Assembly (NCBI RefSeq): GCF_901709675.1
Contig: NC_051088.1
Coordinates: 20,992,693-21,056,692 of the forward strand
Direction of reading: 5' to 3'
DNA: 64,000 nt
From: Syngnathus acus
Lineage: Eukaryota > Chordata > Actinopteri > Syngnathiformes > Syngnathidae
The position numbers and the translations under genes are program-made. Of this stretch, positions 50,401 through 59,279 are shown one piece after another (within the stretch, counting starts at the first letter, position 1; every line of letters begins with the position of its first letter). Below the pieces are notes generated by a model. That model saw only the letters and a list, made by a program, of their open reading frames with translations. It ran no database searches and had not been told where the DNA came from.

Positions 50401-51818
50401 GTTCCACAGAAACCTTACACCTTCCTGGAAGAGAAATCCAGGTGAGAGAAAAATCAAAGTCGAGAATTTACCATTCACCTTCACGTCCTACATCCAGTGC
50501 ATAATCCAACTATTCTTTGCCAGAGGTCGCTTCGGCGTCATCCGAGAGTGCCGTGAGAATGCCACGGGCAAAATATACATGGCCAAAATCATTCCCTACA
50601 GCCAAGAGAACAAAAAGGAAGTGCTGAAGGAGTACGAGATCCTGAAATCTCTGCACAATGACAAAATCATGGCACTGCACGAAGCCTATGTCACGCCACG
50701 TTACGTTGTGCTGGTGGCAGAGTACTGCACCGGCAAAGAGCTGCTGCACAGCATCGTGGACAGGTAGACAGGAAATGAAACGTACACGTGAGTGTACAGT
50801 CATTTCAATACTTTCTTTCTCAACGCTCCACGATACCGTAGATTCCGCTACTCCGAGGACGACGTGGTTGAGTACTTGGTCCAGATCCTGCAGGGAGTCG
50901 AGTACCTCCACAACCGCCGAGTCCTCCACTTGGACCTGAAGCCAGACAACATCATGGTGACAAACCTCAACACCATCAAGATTGTGGACTTTGGAAGCGC
51001 TCAAAGCTTCAACCCACTTAGTCTCAAGCAGCAGGATTTGGGGGCGGTAACGCTGCAATACATGGGTGAGGGCAATCGTTCACTGAGAATACCAAATTCC
51101 TTGGGTATGAGGTTTCATCTTTCTGATAAATGTGCTTGAAGCTCCTGAAATCGTGAAAGGCGAAGTAGTGGGGCCTCCCGCAGATGTTTGGACTGTTGGA
51201 GTTGTGACTTACATCATGTGAGTTCAGTATCTAAATGTGCAACTCGCTTTGATTGGTCTACTTTTATAATCAACGCCAAATTGTCTTCTCGTGCACGGGA
51301 AGGCTCAGTGGCCAGCTGCCCTTCGATGACAAAGATCCTCAGCGTGTGAAATCCAAGATCCTGATGGCCAAGTTTGACCCAACGAGACTCTACCCCAACG
51401 TCTCCCAAAGTGCCTTGGCCTTTGTCAAGAAGATGCTGAGCAGTTATGCTTGGTGAGAAATCTGTTGCGATCGAATCATAATTGTTTACCTACAATTAAG
51501 GTATTGACGATTTGCCCTTGAATGGCTGCCATTGAAAGAGATTTCAAATTTTTAATGTCCGTTCGTGTGTGTGCTTTCAGGGCCCGCCCAAGCACACGCG
51601 ACTGCTTCTCCCAAGCCTGGCTTCAGGACACTTACATGATGAAGCTGAGGAGGCAGACCCTTACCTTCACCACAGGCAGACTCAAAGAGTTCTTGGTGGC
51701 GCAGCAGTGCCAACGCGCCGAGAGCACAACCAAGCACAAGGTGCTGCTGCGCAGCTACCAGAGCACACCCAAGTCCCCGTCAAGCGGGCCTGCGTCGAAG
51801 TTTCCCGACTCCAAGTGA
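24861..51818 (+). CDS. speg: Striated-muscle preferentially expressed protein kinase (SPEG), complete coding span
   Basis: SPEG is a giant muscle protein of the titin/obscurin MLCK-like family; it acts at junctional membranes and triads through two kinase domains. Exons: 24861-25233, 33449-33547, 35237-?, 36179-36856, 36951-37135, 39314-39423, 39495-39583, 39677-39852, 40089-40272, 40765-40838, 40909-41067, 41164-41353, 41905-42134, 42205-42324, 42397-42501, 42617-42823, 42906-43029, 43106-43278, 43349-43461, 43530-43698, 43781-43880, 44265-44465, 44558-44615, 44690-44767, 44843-45015, 45094-45120, 45194-45346, 45428-45470, 45545-45610, 46339-48868, 48960-49127, 49367-49489, 49605-49769, 49847-50441, 50524-50763, 50842-51065, 51142-51217, 51303-51452, 51581-51818. 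Phases agree at every junction except 35237-? to 36179. The total is about 3,090 residues (human about 3,270). Domain order: Ig, disordered region, four Ig, FN3, two Ig, kinase 1, long linker, Ig, FN3, Ser/Pro linker, kinase 2. The ATG at 24873 (AAGATGG) has better context than 24861. Confidence 0.93.
26110..26610 (+). mobile_element. hAT-type non-autonomous element with 8-bp TSD, carrying a nested MITE
   Basis: The ends CAGGGGTGTCAAACTCA and TTGAGTTTGACACCTGTG are inverted repeats. The flanks CCATAGAG (26102-26109) and ACATAGAG (26611-26618) form an 8-bp target-site duplication with one change, the hAT hallmark. The body has GGGCCGCATTGTAG and GGCCCCCGGGCC motifs seen again at 28.5, 34.9 and 58.4 kb. 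It has no transposase. Confidence 0.85.
26221..26393 (+). mobile_element. MITE nested in the hAT element (TACCGTAATTTTCGGACTAT family)
   Basis: It starts TACCGTAATTTTCGGACTAT and ends with the reverse complement (ATAGTCCGAAAATTACGGTA), bordered by TA. Internal GTGCGACTTATACTC motifs are repeated at both ends. The hAT copy at 28.5 kb lacks it, confirming insertion into the host element. Confidence 0.85.
27037..27191 (+). repeat. Compound tetranucleotide microsatellite (ACTT)n(ACCT)n(ATCT)n
   Basis: Three successive four-base arrays, related by single-base steps, run without interruption for about 155 bases in speg intron 1. Confidence 0.92.
27637..27724 (+). CDS. Candidate alternative first coding exon of speg
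   Basis: It lies in a GC-richer island (about 27330-27730) inside the 8.2-kb first intron. ATG at 27637 opens a frame starting [19 protein letters not shown] and runs to a strong donor, CAAC|GTAAGTT, leaving in phase 1. That phase fits the next speg exon (33449). I do not recognise the peptide. It may equally be an untranslated exon of another promoter, or chance. Confidence 0.35.
28524..28859 (-). mobile_element. Diverged hAT-type copy of the 26110 family, inverted
   Basis: Read on the minus strand it carries the same GACAGTTAT..., ATTTTGCA... and GGCCCGGGGCC blocks in the same order. The ends are eroded (GTCAAACTC at 28528 and AATTTGAAA near 28858). It has no nested MITE. Confidence 0.65.
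29860..30321 (+). promoter_or_regulatory. Probable internal speg promoter and 5' UTR region
   Basis: A C/T-rich, locally GC-rich stretch directly precedes the MKKIW start exon. It is open in one frame (29839-30267) but reads as low-complexity Pro/Ser/Leu. It is inferred from the first-exon call, and I cannot assign a specific core promoter motif. Confidence 0.3.
30322..32434 (+). CDS. speg: Alternative speg N-terminus: two small exons ([11 protein letters not shown] / [14 protein letters not shown])
   Basis: Exon 30322-30354 encodes [11 protein letters not shown] and ends at a consensus donor (CAG|GTAAGT, phase 0). Exon 32392-32434 follows a T-rich acceptor (CGTTTACAG), encodes [14 protein letters not shown] and leaves in phase 1, exactly the phase needed to enter exon 33449. 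This gives a 25-residue basic start with no Ig domain, followed by the shared SETTEDE segment. From memory, some mammalian SPEG transcript models begin with a very similar basic peptide; this was not verified. The SINE at 31645 and poly-T runs lie in the intron between them. Confidence 0.65.
31645..32011 (+). mobile_element. tRNA-derived SINE with (ATGG)n tail, plus-strand copy with 13-bp TSD
   Basis: Sense copy in the large speg intron: GGCGGCTCGGTGGCGCACTG head (A-box-like), GGTTCGATTCC B-box, conserved 3' body, and a short GGATGGATGG tail. ATTTTCACTTCGA flanks it exactly at 31632-31644 and 32012-32024. The perfect duplication indicates a fairly recent target-primed insertion. Confidence 0.9.
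34174..34464 (-). other. Antisense open frame (96 codons) of unknown status in speg intron 2
   Basis: A GC-richer island within an AT-rich intron encodes, on the minus strand, an Arg-rich then Glu-rich peptide ([36 protein letters not shown]). A plausible acceptor (CTATTCTTCCAG) lies inside it. I do not recognise the peptide and see no neighbouring exons. It could be an exon of an antisense gene, a regulatory island, or chance. Confidence 0.2.
34780..34978 (+). mobile_element. Truncated hAT-type copy (3' part)
   Basis: AATTTGTCTTTGCGGGCC, then ATGATGTGGCGGGCCGTATC and GGCCCCCGGGCCTTG, match the right half of the 26110 element. The left end is missing. It lies in speg intron 2. Confidence 0.65.
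35237..35577 (+). other. speg: speg exon with conserved [15 protein letters not shown]...SLYRGR block ending in an in-frame stop
   Basis: The acceptor CCTTCCAG leads, in the correct phase, into coding sequence with [17 protein letters not shown] and [18 protein letters not shown], closely matching mammalian SPEG. The frame then stops at 35575-35577 (TAG) after SMPL, where the mammalian protein continues. The next exon (36179) needs an incoming phase-2 donor. The only phase-2 GT close to the end of the conserved block is a weak one at 35535. Confidence 0.75.
36179..37135 (+). other. speg: speg N-terminal disordered region, two exons (36179-36856, 36951-37135)
   Basis: It encodes a Ser-rich acidic start ([13 protein letters not shown]), then a helix-prone charged block. 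That block includes [24 protein letters not shown] and [14 protein letters not shown], which line up with FFEERRRS, FQQKAASLDE and FAQELGRIRRS of mammalian SPEG. The second exon starts [19 protein letters not shown]. The junction phase (2) agrees. Confidence 0.8.
37136..39313 (+). other. speg intron where the second Ig domain of mammalian SPEG would be expected
   Basis: The intron is AT-rich, with no Ig-like frame (no W core or Y-x-C pattern) on the plus strand. Exon 37135 (phase 1 out) joins exon 39314 (phase 1 in) cleanly. Confidence 0.6.
40380..40625 (+). mobile_element. MITE, TACCGTATTTTCCGCACTAT family, copy 2 (speg intron)
   Basis: It has the same terminal repeats and internal GGCGCACC blocks as 11150-11544, but shorter. 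It contains a scrap (GGCCCGCGGGCTGGACTTTG) resembling the hAT end motif. It sits between exons 40272 and 40765. Confidence 0.8.
41378..41472 (+). repeat. (AAAT)n microsatellite in a speg intron
   Basis: An interrupted AAATAAAT array with variants (GACGGAT, GGGTACGT), between exons 41353 and 41905. Confidence 0.9.
43781..45470 (+). other. speg: speg kinase domain 1
   Basis: Eight exons encode an MLCK-like Ser/Thr kinase: glycine loop [12 protein letters not shown], lysine in DFAAKF, catalytic loop HLDIKPENIL, metal motif CDFGNA, activation-segment end VAPE, and [10 protein letters not shown]. The HRD motif is HLD, as in mammalian SPEG. One exon is only 27 bases (45094-45120, encoding PVAVITYL with split codons). 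No essential residue is missing. Confidence 0.9.
46339..48868 (+). other. speg: speg giant interkinase exon (2,530 bases)
   Basis: One open exon of 843 codons. It opens [19 protein letters not shown] after the kinase-1 tail, continues as a Ser/Lys/Glu-rich, probably disordered linker with many RRxS sites, and ends in the first half of an Ig domain ([25 protein letters not shown]). Mammalian landmarks in the same order include [24 protein letters not shown] and [10 protein letters not shown]. Confidence 0.9.
48960..50441 (+). other. speg: speg last Ig, FN3 and Ser/Pro/Thr linker before kinase 2
   Basis: 48960-49127 completes the Ig ([14 protein letters not shown]). 49367-49489 and 49605-49769 form an FN3 domain ([32 protein letters not shown]). 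49847-50441 is a Ser/Pro/Thr-rich linker ending [17 protein letters not shown], which leads into kinase 2. Confidence 0.88.
50524..51818 (+). other. speg: speg kinase domain 2 and C-terminus
   Basis: Five exons: glycine loop GRFGVIREC, lysine in YMAKIIP, catalytic loop [10 protein letters not shown], metal motif VDFGSA, APEIVKG across a splice junction, then the C-lobe with LSGQLPFDD and [19 protein letters not shown]. The stop is at 51816-51818. All catalytic residues are present, again with HLD for HRD. The C-terminal tail KHKVLLRSY is conserved with mammals. Confidence 0.92.
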
Positions 51819-54065
51819 AATTCACGAGGACAGAGTAACTCTCGGAGGGTTGCCCTTTGGGAATGTCCCATCACTTACGGCTCGGTTCTTCGGTACGACT
51901 CCCGAATCGACAGCGGAATCCAACTCGAGAAGTTATCTACTCGACTGCACATTTCCAGCAATCTCTCCCATTCTGAACCAATTCTAAAACGACTCATTCA
52001 GCACAAAACATCACCTAGTGTCTTTTCTATTCAGCACCACCCATGCGATTGTATACTTTGAGCTGCTAACTTACGTTTGCATTTACTTCTACTTCTTACT
52101 TACAATTTCGATCTCAAAACCAAAAGACTTTTCCTTAAAACTGTTTACTTTTTTTCATGTTAATTTATTTGCATGCGTGTGCGAGTGTAAGCATCTCTGA
52201 ATCACTTTTTGACTCATAAGACGGGAAAAAAGGAGTGTCTTTGTGGTTGCTGGATAAGAATCACACAATTTATGGATCTGTTGAATATTTATTACAGGTA
52301 GGGCGCACACTGGTAACTTGCTGTGGTTCTTCAGTATTACACTTAGCTTGGTGAAATTGCGTTTGGCCAGTTAGTGCCTAGATTGGAGGAATCTCCAAAC
52401 TGTATTTCTTTCAATGTATCAGCCAGTTCTAATTCACATGTGATGAGTTAGTTGGACAAACGTTTAGCACCACTGTTGCAAAAAAAAAAAAGTCAGACTG
52501 ACAGAAACAATAGCATTTAACAGTCGTGTGTGTGTGTTCCTCTCACAGCACTACTTTTTCTATGAATTTGGAAGAGTTGTAATTGTGCCAACTTGCTGTG
52601 TTTATATGTGGGATATGTTGTTTTTCAGAGACGGTATGTATTAAAGTACAATTTGCCTATTTTTGGTGAGCGCCCCACAAATTTGCATGTAGTCTTTGGT
52701 GAATTGGTCCTATTTTTCGATATTGAAAATACTTTCAGGTTTTACACCAGTGGGGATTGGATTGTTTCACCTTACAAGTACAGTCTCTTCACTCGCAAAT
52801 CCAGAACGGCTCACAAATCTGTAAGCACAGGTAGATGCCCTCATGATTAATTAGCTTTAGCAAATTCTACAAATTCCTTTTTATAGTTGATTATTTACAA
52901 ACTGTAGGATTTTTCTCAGTAGATCAATCAGGCAGAAATTGGTAAGCATACATCATATTTTGGCAAATTTCACTCTTGCGATCGTGAAAAGACCTAAAAA
53001 ATGGCTGCCTCTGACAATGCAAGTGAATTCCATGTGTTTTTTATTGTTGTTTTGAAGAATAATTTGATTTACGTATAAATAGCAATTTGCGAAGAGCTGC
53101 ACGTTTAGTAGAGCAGGGGGTTTTGATATCTTGGGTTTGTTTACCCTTTAAAGTAACTTTTTACAATACTTTTAGCATCATTTTAATTTGGATCCAGTTT
53201 TATATTTCTTAAATTACTTCATTTAATTACATCAGACCAGCAGGATTAAAATATACGTCTCAACAAGTTCAACAGAGAAGAAGAAAAGTTTTTTTCCTTT
53301 TAAAAAAAACAGTCGTCGCGTATGGAGCCTGAACTTTTTTGACGCTCCCTTGTTGAACCTAGGCAGTTTCAAGGGGACCCCAACTGGGGCGTTTCTGGAC
53401 GACAACTCCCACGCAAAAAAAAGCCAGTCTGTCCGCCCGTCCGGTCTGCATCCTTCGGATGTCACCGGGAATCCGCGATACGAGCAAAAACAACAACTTT
53501 AGTATTCTTGCACGTTGTCGTCGAAGACTTTTAAATAACTTCACGCACGAAAACACCCAACCGATGTCAACGTGAGCTTTGTTGTTGCTTGCATATCTTC
53601 CGGACATCCACGCAGAGAACGACAAAATGTTACGCTTCGGAATATGCTTCATATGCAAGAAAATGGAACCGGAAAAGTTTTGAGAAAGTTCGCCGCGAGT
53701 TACTTTTAAGGGATCGTCCACAAAGTTGTGTAAGTCAGCAGAGGCCGCGACTCGCTGCGACATTCCCTCACTTTTACTGCGCCACTTTAAGTGGAATGGG
53801 ACGCCTTGAAACCTCCATGTTTGGATCTTGAAACTGCGAGGGGCGCCCGAGCACCATATTGAATCAAAGTTGCCAACTTTGTGACAAATGTGCTGCAAGT
53901 TCGCAGTTTCCAAGCAGCGACACCAGCGGCCGGCTTGTAAGCGCGAAATGGAGGAGCTGTAGGCGGCGAGTGGCCAACCTCCGCTCGGCATTCGCTGGTC
54001 GTGAATGCAGCGCACAGTCGGGCGCACAAAATCTCAAGTTTGACGCGTGAGCACAGTCGGACGTT
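51819..54065 (+). other. speg 3' UTR and ctdsp1 upstream/5' UTR region
   Basis: I see no gene between the speg stop and the ctdsp1 start. No canonical AATAAA was spotted close to the speg stop; an ATTAAA near 52639 is a weak candidate. From about 53,480 to 54,150 the sequence is CpG-richer, consistent with a CpG-type promoter for ctdsp1. Confidence 0.5.
53480..54065 (+). promoter_or_regulatory. CpG-rich promoter/5' region of ctdsp1
   Basis: CG dinucleotides are visibly frequent here compared with the surrounding AT-rich sequence, directly upstream of the ctdsp1 ATG. I found no TATA box. The call rests on composition and position. Confidence 0.4.
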
Positions 54066-57000
54066 ATGGACAACCCGTCCTCGGTCATCACGCAGGTCAG
54101 CCGGGATGAAGACGCAAATAAATCCGCGGACAGAGGAGACTCGGGTGAGTAGTTTTATTTCTTTCGAAAATATTGCTTTTGGAAAGTTTACTCGCCGCAC
54201 TAAAGATTGTTTTCATTCATTCACCAAACAAAACTTAACTTGTGAGTCTTTATTGTACGTGATTGTCGTAAAAGTATTTGATCAACAGAGGAGCGTAAAC
54301 GATTTGCAAAAAGTGAAAGTGTCACTTTGACGCATCTTTCTGCTTATGGCTGCAGGCCTTGAGTTTGTGCAGCGGAAGTGACGACAGGGCCGCCGCGTTA
54401 CGAGTCTCCCTCGTTCGGAGTAAACAAAAAGTGGAGAGAAGACAGCGACCGCAAAGATTTCTTGCGAACAGAAACGAACTAAAGGCTTGCTCCACGCCAT
54501 TTTGTTTATATTTGCTTTGTGTTAATGCTGTTGCAGAGACGCAGTCAGGCACATGCAAGAATCTAAGCGTTAGATTCTAAGGAGAGTGTTCAGAATGAAA
54601 GTGCAAACAGTTGCTGCGCCTCTTGAGCGGACAAAGTGCAGATTTGTTAAGCAATTATTTTTTTCCTCATTTTGTCAGCAGCAGGACTTGAATGCGTTCT
54701 ACTGCTACAGATGAGTTGCCACCCACTTGTTCCCCTTATTTCTGTTCAAAAGTAGCTGTCAAATTTTAATCATCAAACGAAGGGGCAATTGTGCATTCTG
54801 ATGGATTGAGTTTTATGGTTTCCACTAGGGCTGACTAATTATTGGAGTACAAATCGACATTGCAATGTAGTAGAATGCAATTTTCAAATCGCAAAGGACA
54901 CAATTTTAGGGGGAAATAAACAGAACTAATTTGTTCTGGCCATTGGTAGCCCCGCCCCTCGCCCTTCCACATACGTATCTTTGTTTGTTTGTTTAGAGAA
55001 TGTCTAAATATGTTCAGTAGTGCAAGTCCACATGTTTACATATTATTGTTTCACAGATTTGTTTGCCTTATTGTTAATTAACTCATTATTTGTTCAATTA
55101 TGTCCAGCGCTTCCTTAGTCAGTAAACATTTATGAAATTGTTTTTGTAACAGCTAAATGACTGCAAGTCATTTTTAAGAAAGGTGATTGAAGTAGTTAAA
55201 CTTTAGTATTCAATTTTCATATGCCTGTATTTTATAATAAATCGGATCTTGAATATTGCATTACAGATTAATTTATTGTTTGTTAAAAAAACTACATGCA
55301 AACTTAAGAGGACCTTGAAAAAATTGCATGTTTAATCACATTGCAATATTAAGATAAAAAATCACTCACAATTACCCAATTAACAATCATCCCCATCAAT
55401 TTACTAAACCTAATAATCGAATAACTCAAATAATTTGAATCCCAACAAAATTCAAGGCAACATCTCTGCCTCGAAGCGTTGCAGTGATCGTTTTTCCACG
55501 CAGACTCGCGTCACTCCAGTATTGTTCCACTAGTAGGAATAAAGTGATGGGATGGTGGCGAGCCAGCAGGAAATTGCATAAAAAACAAGGACTGTCCAAA
55601 GTTTAGGATCACTTCACAGTTAAGAGAAGTACAATGTGTCTTCTGTAGAGCAGATCGAACTAACGTACCACAACAGCACATCTGTGGTATTGATGTTAGC
55701 TAATTTAATTTAGCCTTCCACCGCTAGTTAGAGCGTATATAATGCTCCCGCAAGGGGTCAAGGATCCACAGCTGCCCATACACTTTCAAATCACTTTATT
55801 GTACAAATGTTGACAAAATAAATGTGATAGGCACGTCCATCCCTGAGCTGCCATGAACTCAAGGTACTCAAAATGCAGACTAGCAAACGGTTAGCCAGTT
55901 AACAGCATTCTCATTTGGTGACTCCCACGTGATACAAAACCCGAGTGTGTGAACGCACACTCCACGATTGGAAACAAATACAGTGCAGCTCAGCTTCTGG
56001 TGAGTAAATATCATTGGATAGCCTCATGTTTATTTTCCAACTGGTATTGTTGTCTGCAACCTCAATTTAAAAAAATAGAAGACACACTATTGATTTTTCA
56101 CTCACTTTTAAAGAAACGACTTAAACTGCTGTTATTCGTTTTAGAATCTTTCAATCTGTCCCTGTTTACACAGAAGATAAGAAGTTAGGCCCACGCTAAA
56201 AACAAGTTTCACAGCCTCGATGTAAGTAAAATAGCGTGTCCAGTTCCCTAGTGAACAAATGATACCACAATCGGCTCTCTGTTCACTGTACACACCATTC
56301 GATTGCAGAGAGTGTCAATGCAGGTTACTGAGTAATCAGGTGGCCTATCGTTATGCGTTCCATGCCCGAACATCAAGGCTAAATCACTACTTTTGTGTGT
56401 TTGCGGGGGCCGGCGGGTGGGGGCAGCAGTAAACGCGCAGATTCAAAGTGTCAAGCAAGTTAAAAAAAAAAAAAAGTATCCCTGATTAATTATTTTGTTG
56501 TTGTATGTTTGTTATGCTACCACTGAAGGCAGCACACAGGAAACATGAAATATATGTCACCCAAACAATTATTTTGGTTAATGTTGATGGTTTTCAGAGA
56601 TGAGTCGTGCAAGTATTGTCTCAATACTTGGATTGTGTAGCTGCATTAAGCACCAATGCTGAAATGATATTGCGGATAAAAACTTAAACAGCGGAATAAT
56701 AAATGACAAAAGGAGTAACGTCACAAAATGTCGAAAATGCGTTTCCTCTCTAGCTTATAATTGCCTCCATCAAAAAGTACAAATTGCGCAGAGATATTAA
56801 TTGGCCTGAGGTATTTAAAAAAAAAAAAAAGAAGTAACAGCTTGAACTACTCTGGGGCTACTTCAAGCTGTGCTCGAACAAGCCTCTTCCTGCGTCAATA
56901 CCCGCCTGCTTCCTCTTCCTGTTTTGTCCGCTGGTACAGAGGCCAGCAGAGGGTCAGATGGCGCTTGAATGCTAAAGCAGAGGCGGACGGAATGAAAGCC

Positions 57001-59279
57001 TTTAGTTTGTTGCTAACACCCTCACGTCCAGCTCAACAGACAGTGGCCATGTTTGGGGCTGAGGGTGTTTGGGCTCAGAATAATATGTGAGGAAAAGTGA
57101 TCAGGAACCTCCCAACTTCTGGAGAGGTTTTTGTTCTCCCGTGGCTCGTGATTTGAGTCATCGGGCTTGGGCATTGAGCACCTTCGCTTCCTGTGCAGGT
57201 TCCACGCCCTCCACCAAAAAGCCCCGAAGCGGTGGATTATTTTCAATCTTCTCCTGCTGCCTCTGCCGAGACCAGCCGGAGCCCCCGTCGGTCAACAACA
57301 ACGCACCCCTGCTAGTCGAGGAGAACGGTACCGTCTCCAAGGTGAGTCCCGGCTCCTCCTTCTTCCTTTCAGTCCAGAACCCCAATAAGTCTCGTGAGAC
57401 AAGTTGTGGCCTTTTCAGATCCAGGTGAAACCGCTGCTGCCGCCTGCCAAGTCCAAAGACGCCGGAAAGGTCTGCGTGGTTATCGACTTGGATGAGACGC
57501 TCGTTCACAGCTCGTTTAAGGTATGAGGGGTTGACCGACGAGAAGGTTAGATAAGGTAGATTTAGATGTTTGTGTGCTAGCAGCTATTAGCTGCTAGCCG
57601 TATACAAACATTAGCTAATAGCTGCTCGCTTATACCTCAGTTTTGGCTAGCAGCTAGCCAAAATTGAGGTGTGCACACTGGACAAGATTATTATAAAGCA
57701 CTTGACTATCTCAACAAAACTATCATTTTTGTGAAATTATTCCAATATAAAAATGTGCTTTGGCTCAATTAAAGGTGAGGGAGCACTGGACTAACATAAA
57801 TAGCCGTCTTCAAATAAACGCAAAACCAGTTGACCTGTTGACATCCTCCTCTGATGTTTTCTACTTTCCTCATACAGCCTGTGAACAATGCCGATTTCAT
57901 CATTCCTGTGGAAATAGATGGAACTGTACACCAGGTAACCCCCCCACACACCCTGTTCCACTATTCTTATTCAAATTGTTGAGTGCACAATGTCCTGCCT
58001 GCCGGCTGCGATCTGGAGGACGGAAAAAATGGCAATGGCCCGGGCCCGATTCAAGTAATCCAGGATAGGTTTTTTTCTGACAAACACAGCCTATTCCGGA
58101 TGACTTGGTTCAGGAACGTGGCCCTCAGACGACAATGCCACAGAGGTGGAAAAAAAAACACGGAGGAATGAGTCCCAGTTTTTGCGTGTGTTTGCGAATT
58201 ACACATTTATATTTAGCCTCATGTGCATGTCCAGCTCAGCAGAATGATCGCAGACATCAGGTGTGTCCAACTTCCAAAGGTTGCATACATAAAATAGGAG
58301 GCAAGTAGTACGATGCAGGTCAATGACATCATCAGTCCAGTCAATCTTTAATTTTACCATATGCCCCTGGCTGTTAAAACAAATGATGGCAGGCCGCAAA
58401 TAGCCCCCGAGCCGTATTTTGGACACCAGTGCTGTAGGTGATTTTACAGATAGTAAAATGTTGCGATTGTAAGATTGTTGAACATAGTTTCGAAACTACA
58501 TCCCGGTTAAACTGTGGCCATGGTTTCCAGGTGTATGTCCTGAAGCGGCCTCATGTAGATGAGTTCCTGAAAAGGATGGGAGAAATGTTTGAGTGCGTCC
58601 TCTTCACTGCCAGTTTAGCCAAGGTGAGGTGTCCGTCCGTCTCTGTTGCTTTACCGTTTGGGTGTAGCCACGCCCACCACATACCACCTGCACTGCCTGA
58701 TCTGTTACCCCTACCCTGAAAAAAAAATTCCAGTCTAAAAAAGATTCACTTTTCTGCAGAAGCTGAACAGGACAAGTTGAAAATAAAAACTTAATTTAAT
58801 GTGTCACTTCTATCGCCAACATAGTATGCCGACCCCGTCTCTGACCTCCTGGACAAGTGGGGAGCCTTCCGCTGCCGCCTCTTTCGGGAGTCTTGCGTCT
58901 TCCACAGAGGAAATTATGTCAAGGATCTCAGTCGCCTTGGCCGGGACCTTAACAAGGTCATCATCGTGGACAACTCTCCTGCCTCTTACATCTTCCATCC
59001 TGACAACGCAGTGAGTAATTCTGCTTGGAGTGCCGTTCTCTCGCTCTCTCCCCTGTTTCCTCATATGGCAAATGTGAAATCGTCTTTTGATGTTAAAATC
59101 ATTCTTGGTGGCGCCTCATTTATTGACAATTTGTTTGCCACTCGCAGGTGCCGGTGGCTTCGTGGTTCGACGACATGTCTGACACTGAGCTGCGGGACCT
59201 CATTCCCTTCTTTGAGAAGCTAAGCAAAGTGGATAACGTCTATGCTGTCCTTAAGCACCAAGGAGGGGCCACAAGCTAA
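54066..59279 (+). CDS. ctdsp1: CTD small phosphatase 1 (SCP1)
   Basis: CTDSP1 removes phosphate from serines of the RNA polymerase II C-terminal repeat and helps the REST complex silence neuronal genes. Exons: 54066-54144, 57199-57341, 57419-57520, 57878-57934, 58531-58623, 58825-59010, 59148-59279 (stop 59277-59279). The phases fit and give 263 residues (human 261). The HAD-type active site DLDET is at residues 97-101, with [20 protein letters not shown] next. Further family landmarks are [51 protein letters not shown] and [18 protein letters not shown]. The N-terminus ([11 protein letters not shown]) and the Cys-rich [10 protein letters not shown] also match the family. Intron 4 hosts miR-26b, as in mammals. 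Paralogues CTDSP2 and CTDSPL are possible but fit less well, given N-terminus and synteny. Confidence 0.93.
58042..58122 (+). ncRNA. mir26b: miR-26b precursor hairpin in ctdsp1 intron 4
   Basis: The mature 5p arm lies at 58050-58071 and begins TTCAAGTAATCCAGGATAGG, the miR-26 sequence. The 3p arm at about 58090-58112 (CCTATTCCGGATGACTTGGT) pairs with it across a T-rich loop. It sits between ctdsp1 exons 57934 and 58531 on the same strand, matching the conserved placement of miR-26 genes in CTDSP-family introns. The hairpin limits are approximate. Confidence 0.95.
58370..58436 (+). repeat. hAT-end fragment in ctdsp1 intron 4
   Basis: AGGCCGCAAATAGCCCCCGA and GTATTTTGGACACCAGTGCTG resemble the right end of the hAT family at 26110. 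It is a short scrap about 250 bases downstream of miR-26b. Confidence 0.45.

Noticed and set aside
57580-57670. Inverted AGCTGCTAGC-type motifs in ctdsp1 intron 3, considered as a second microRNA hairpin
   Set aside because: Simple TAGC-rich repeats with several alternative pairings, and no match to a known microRNA.
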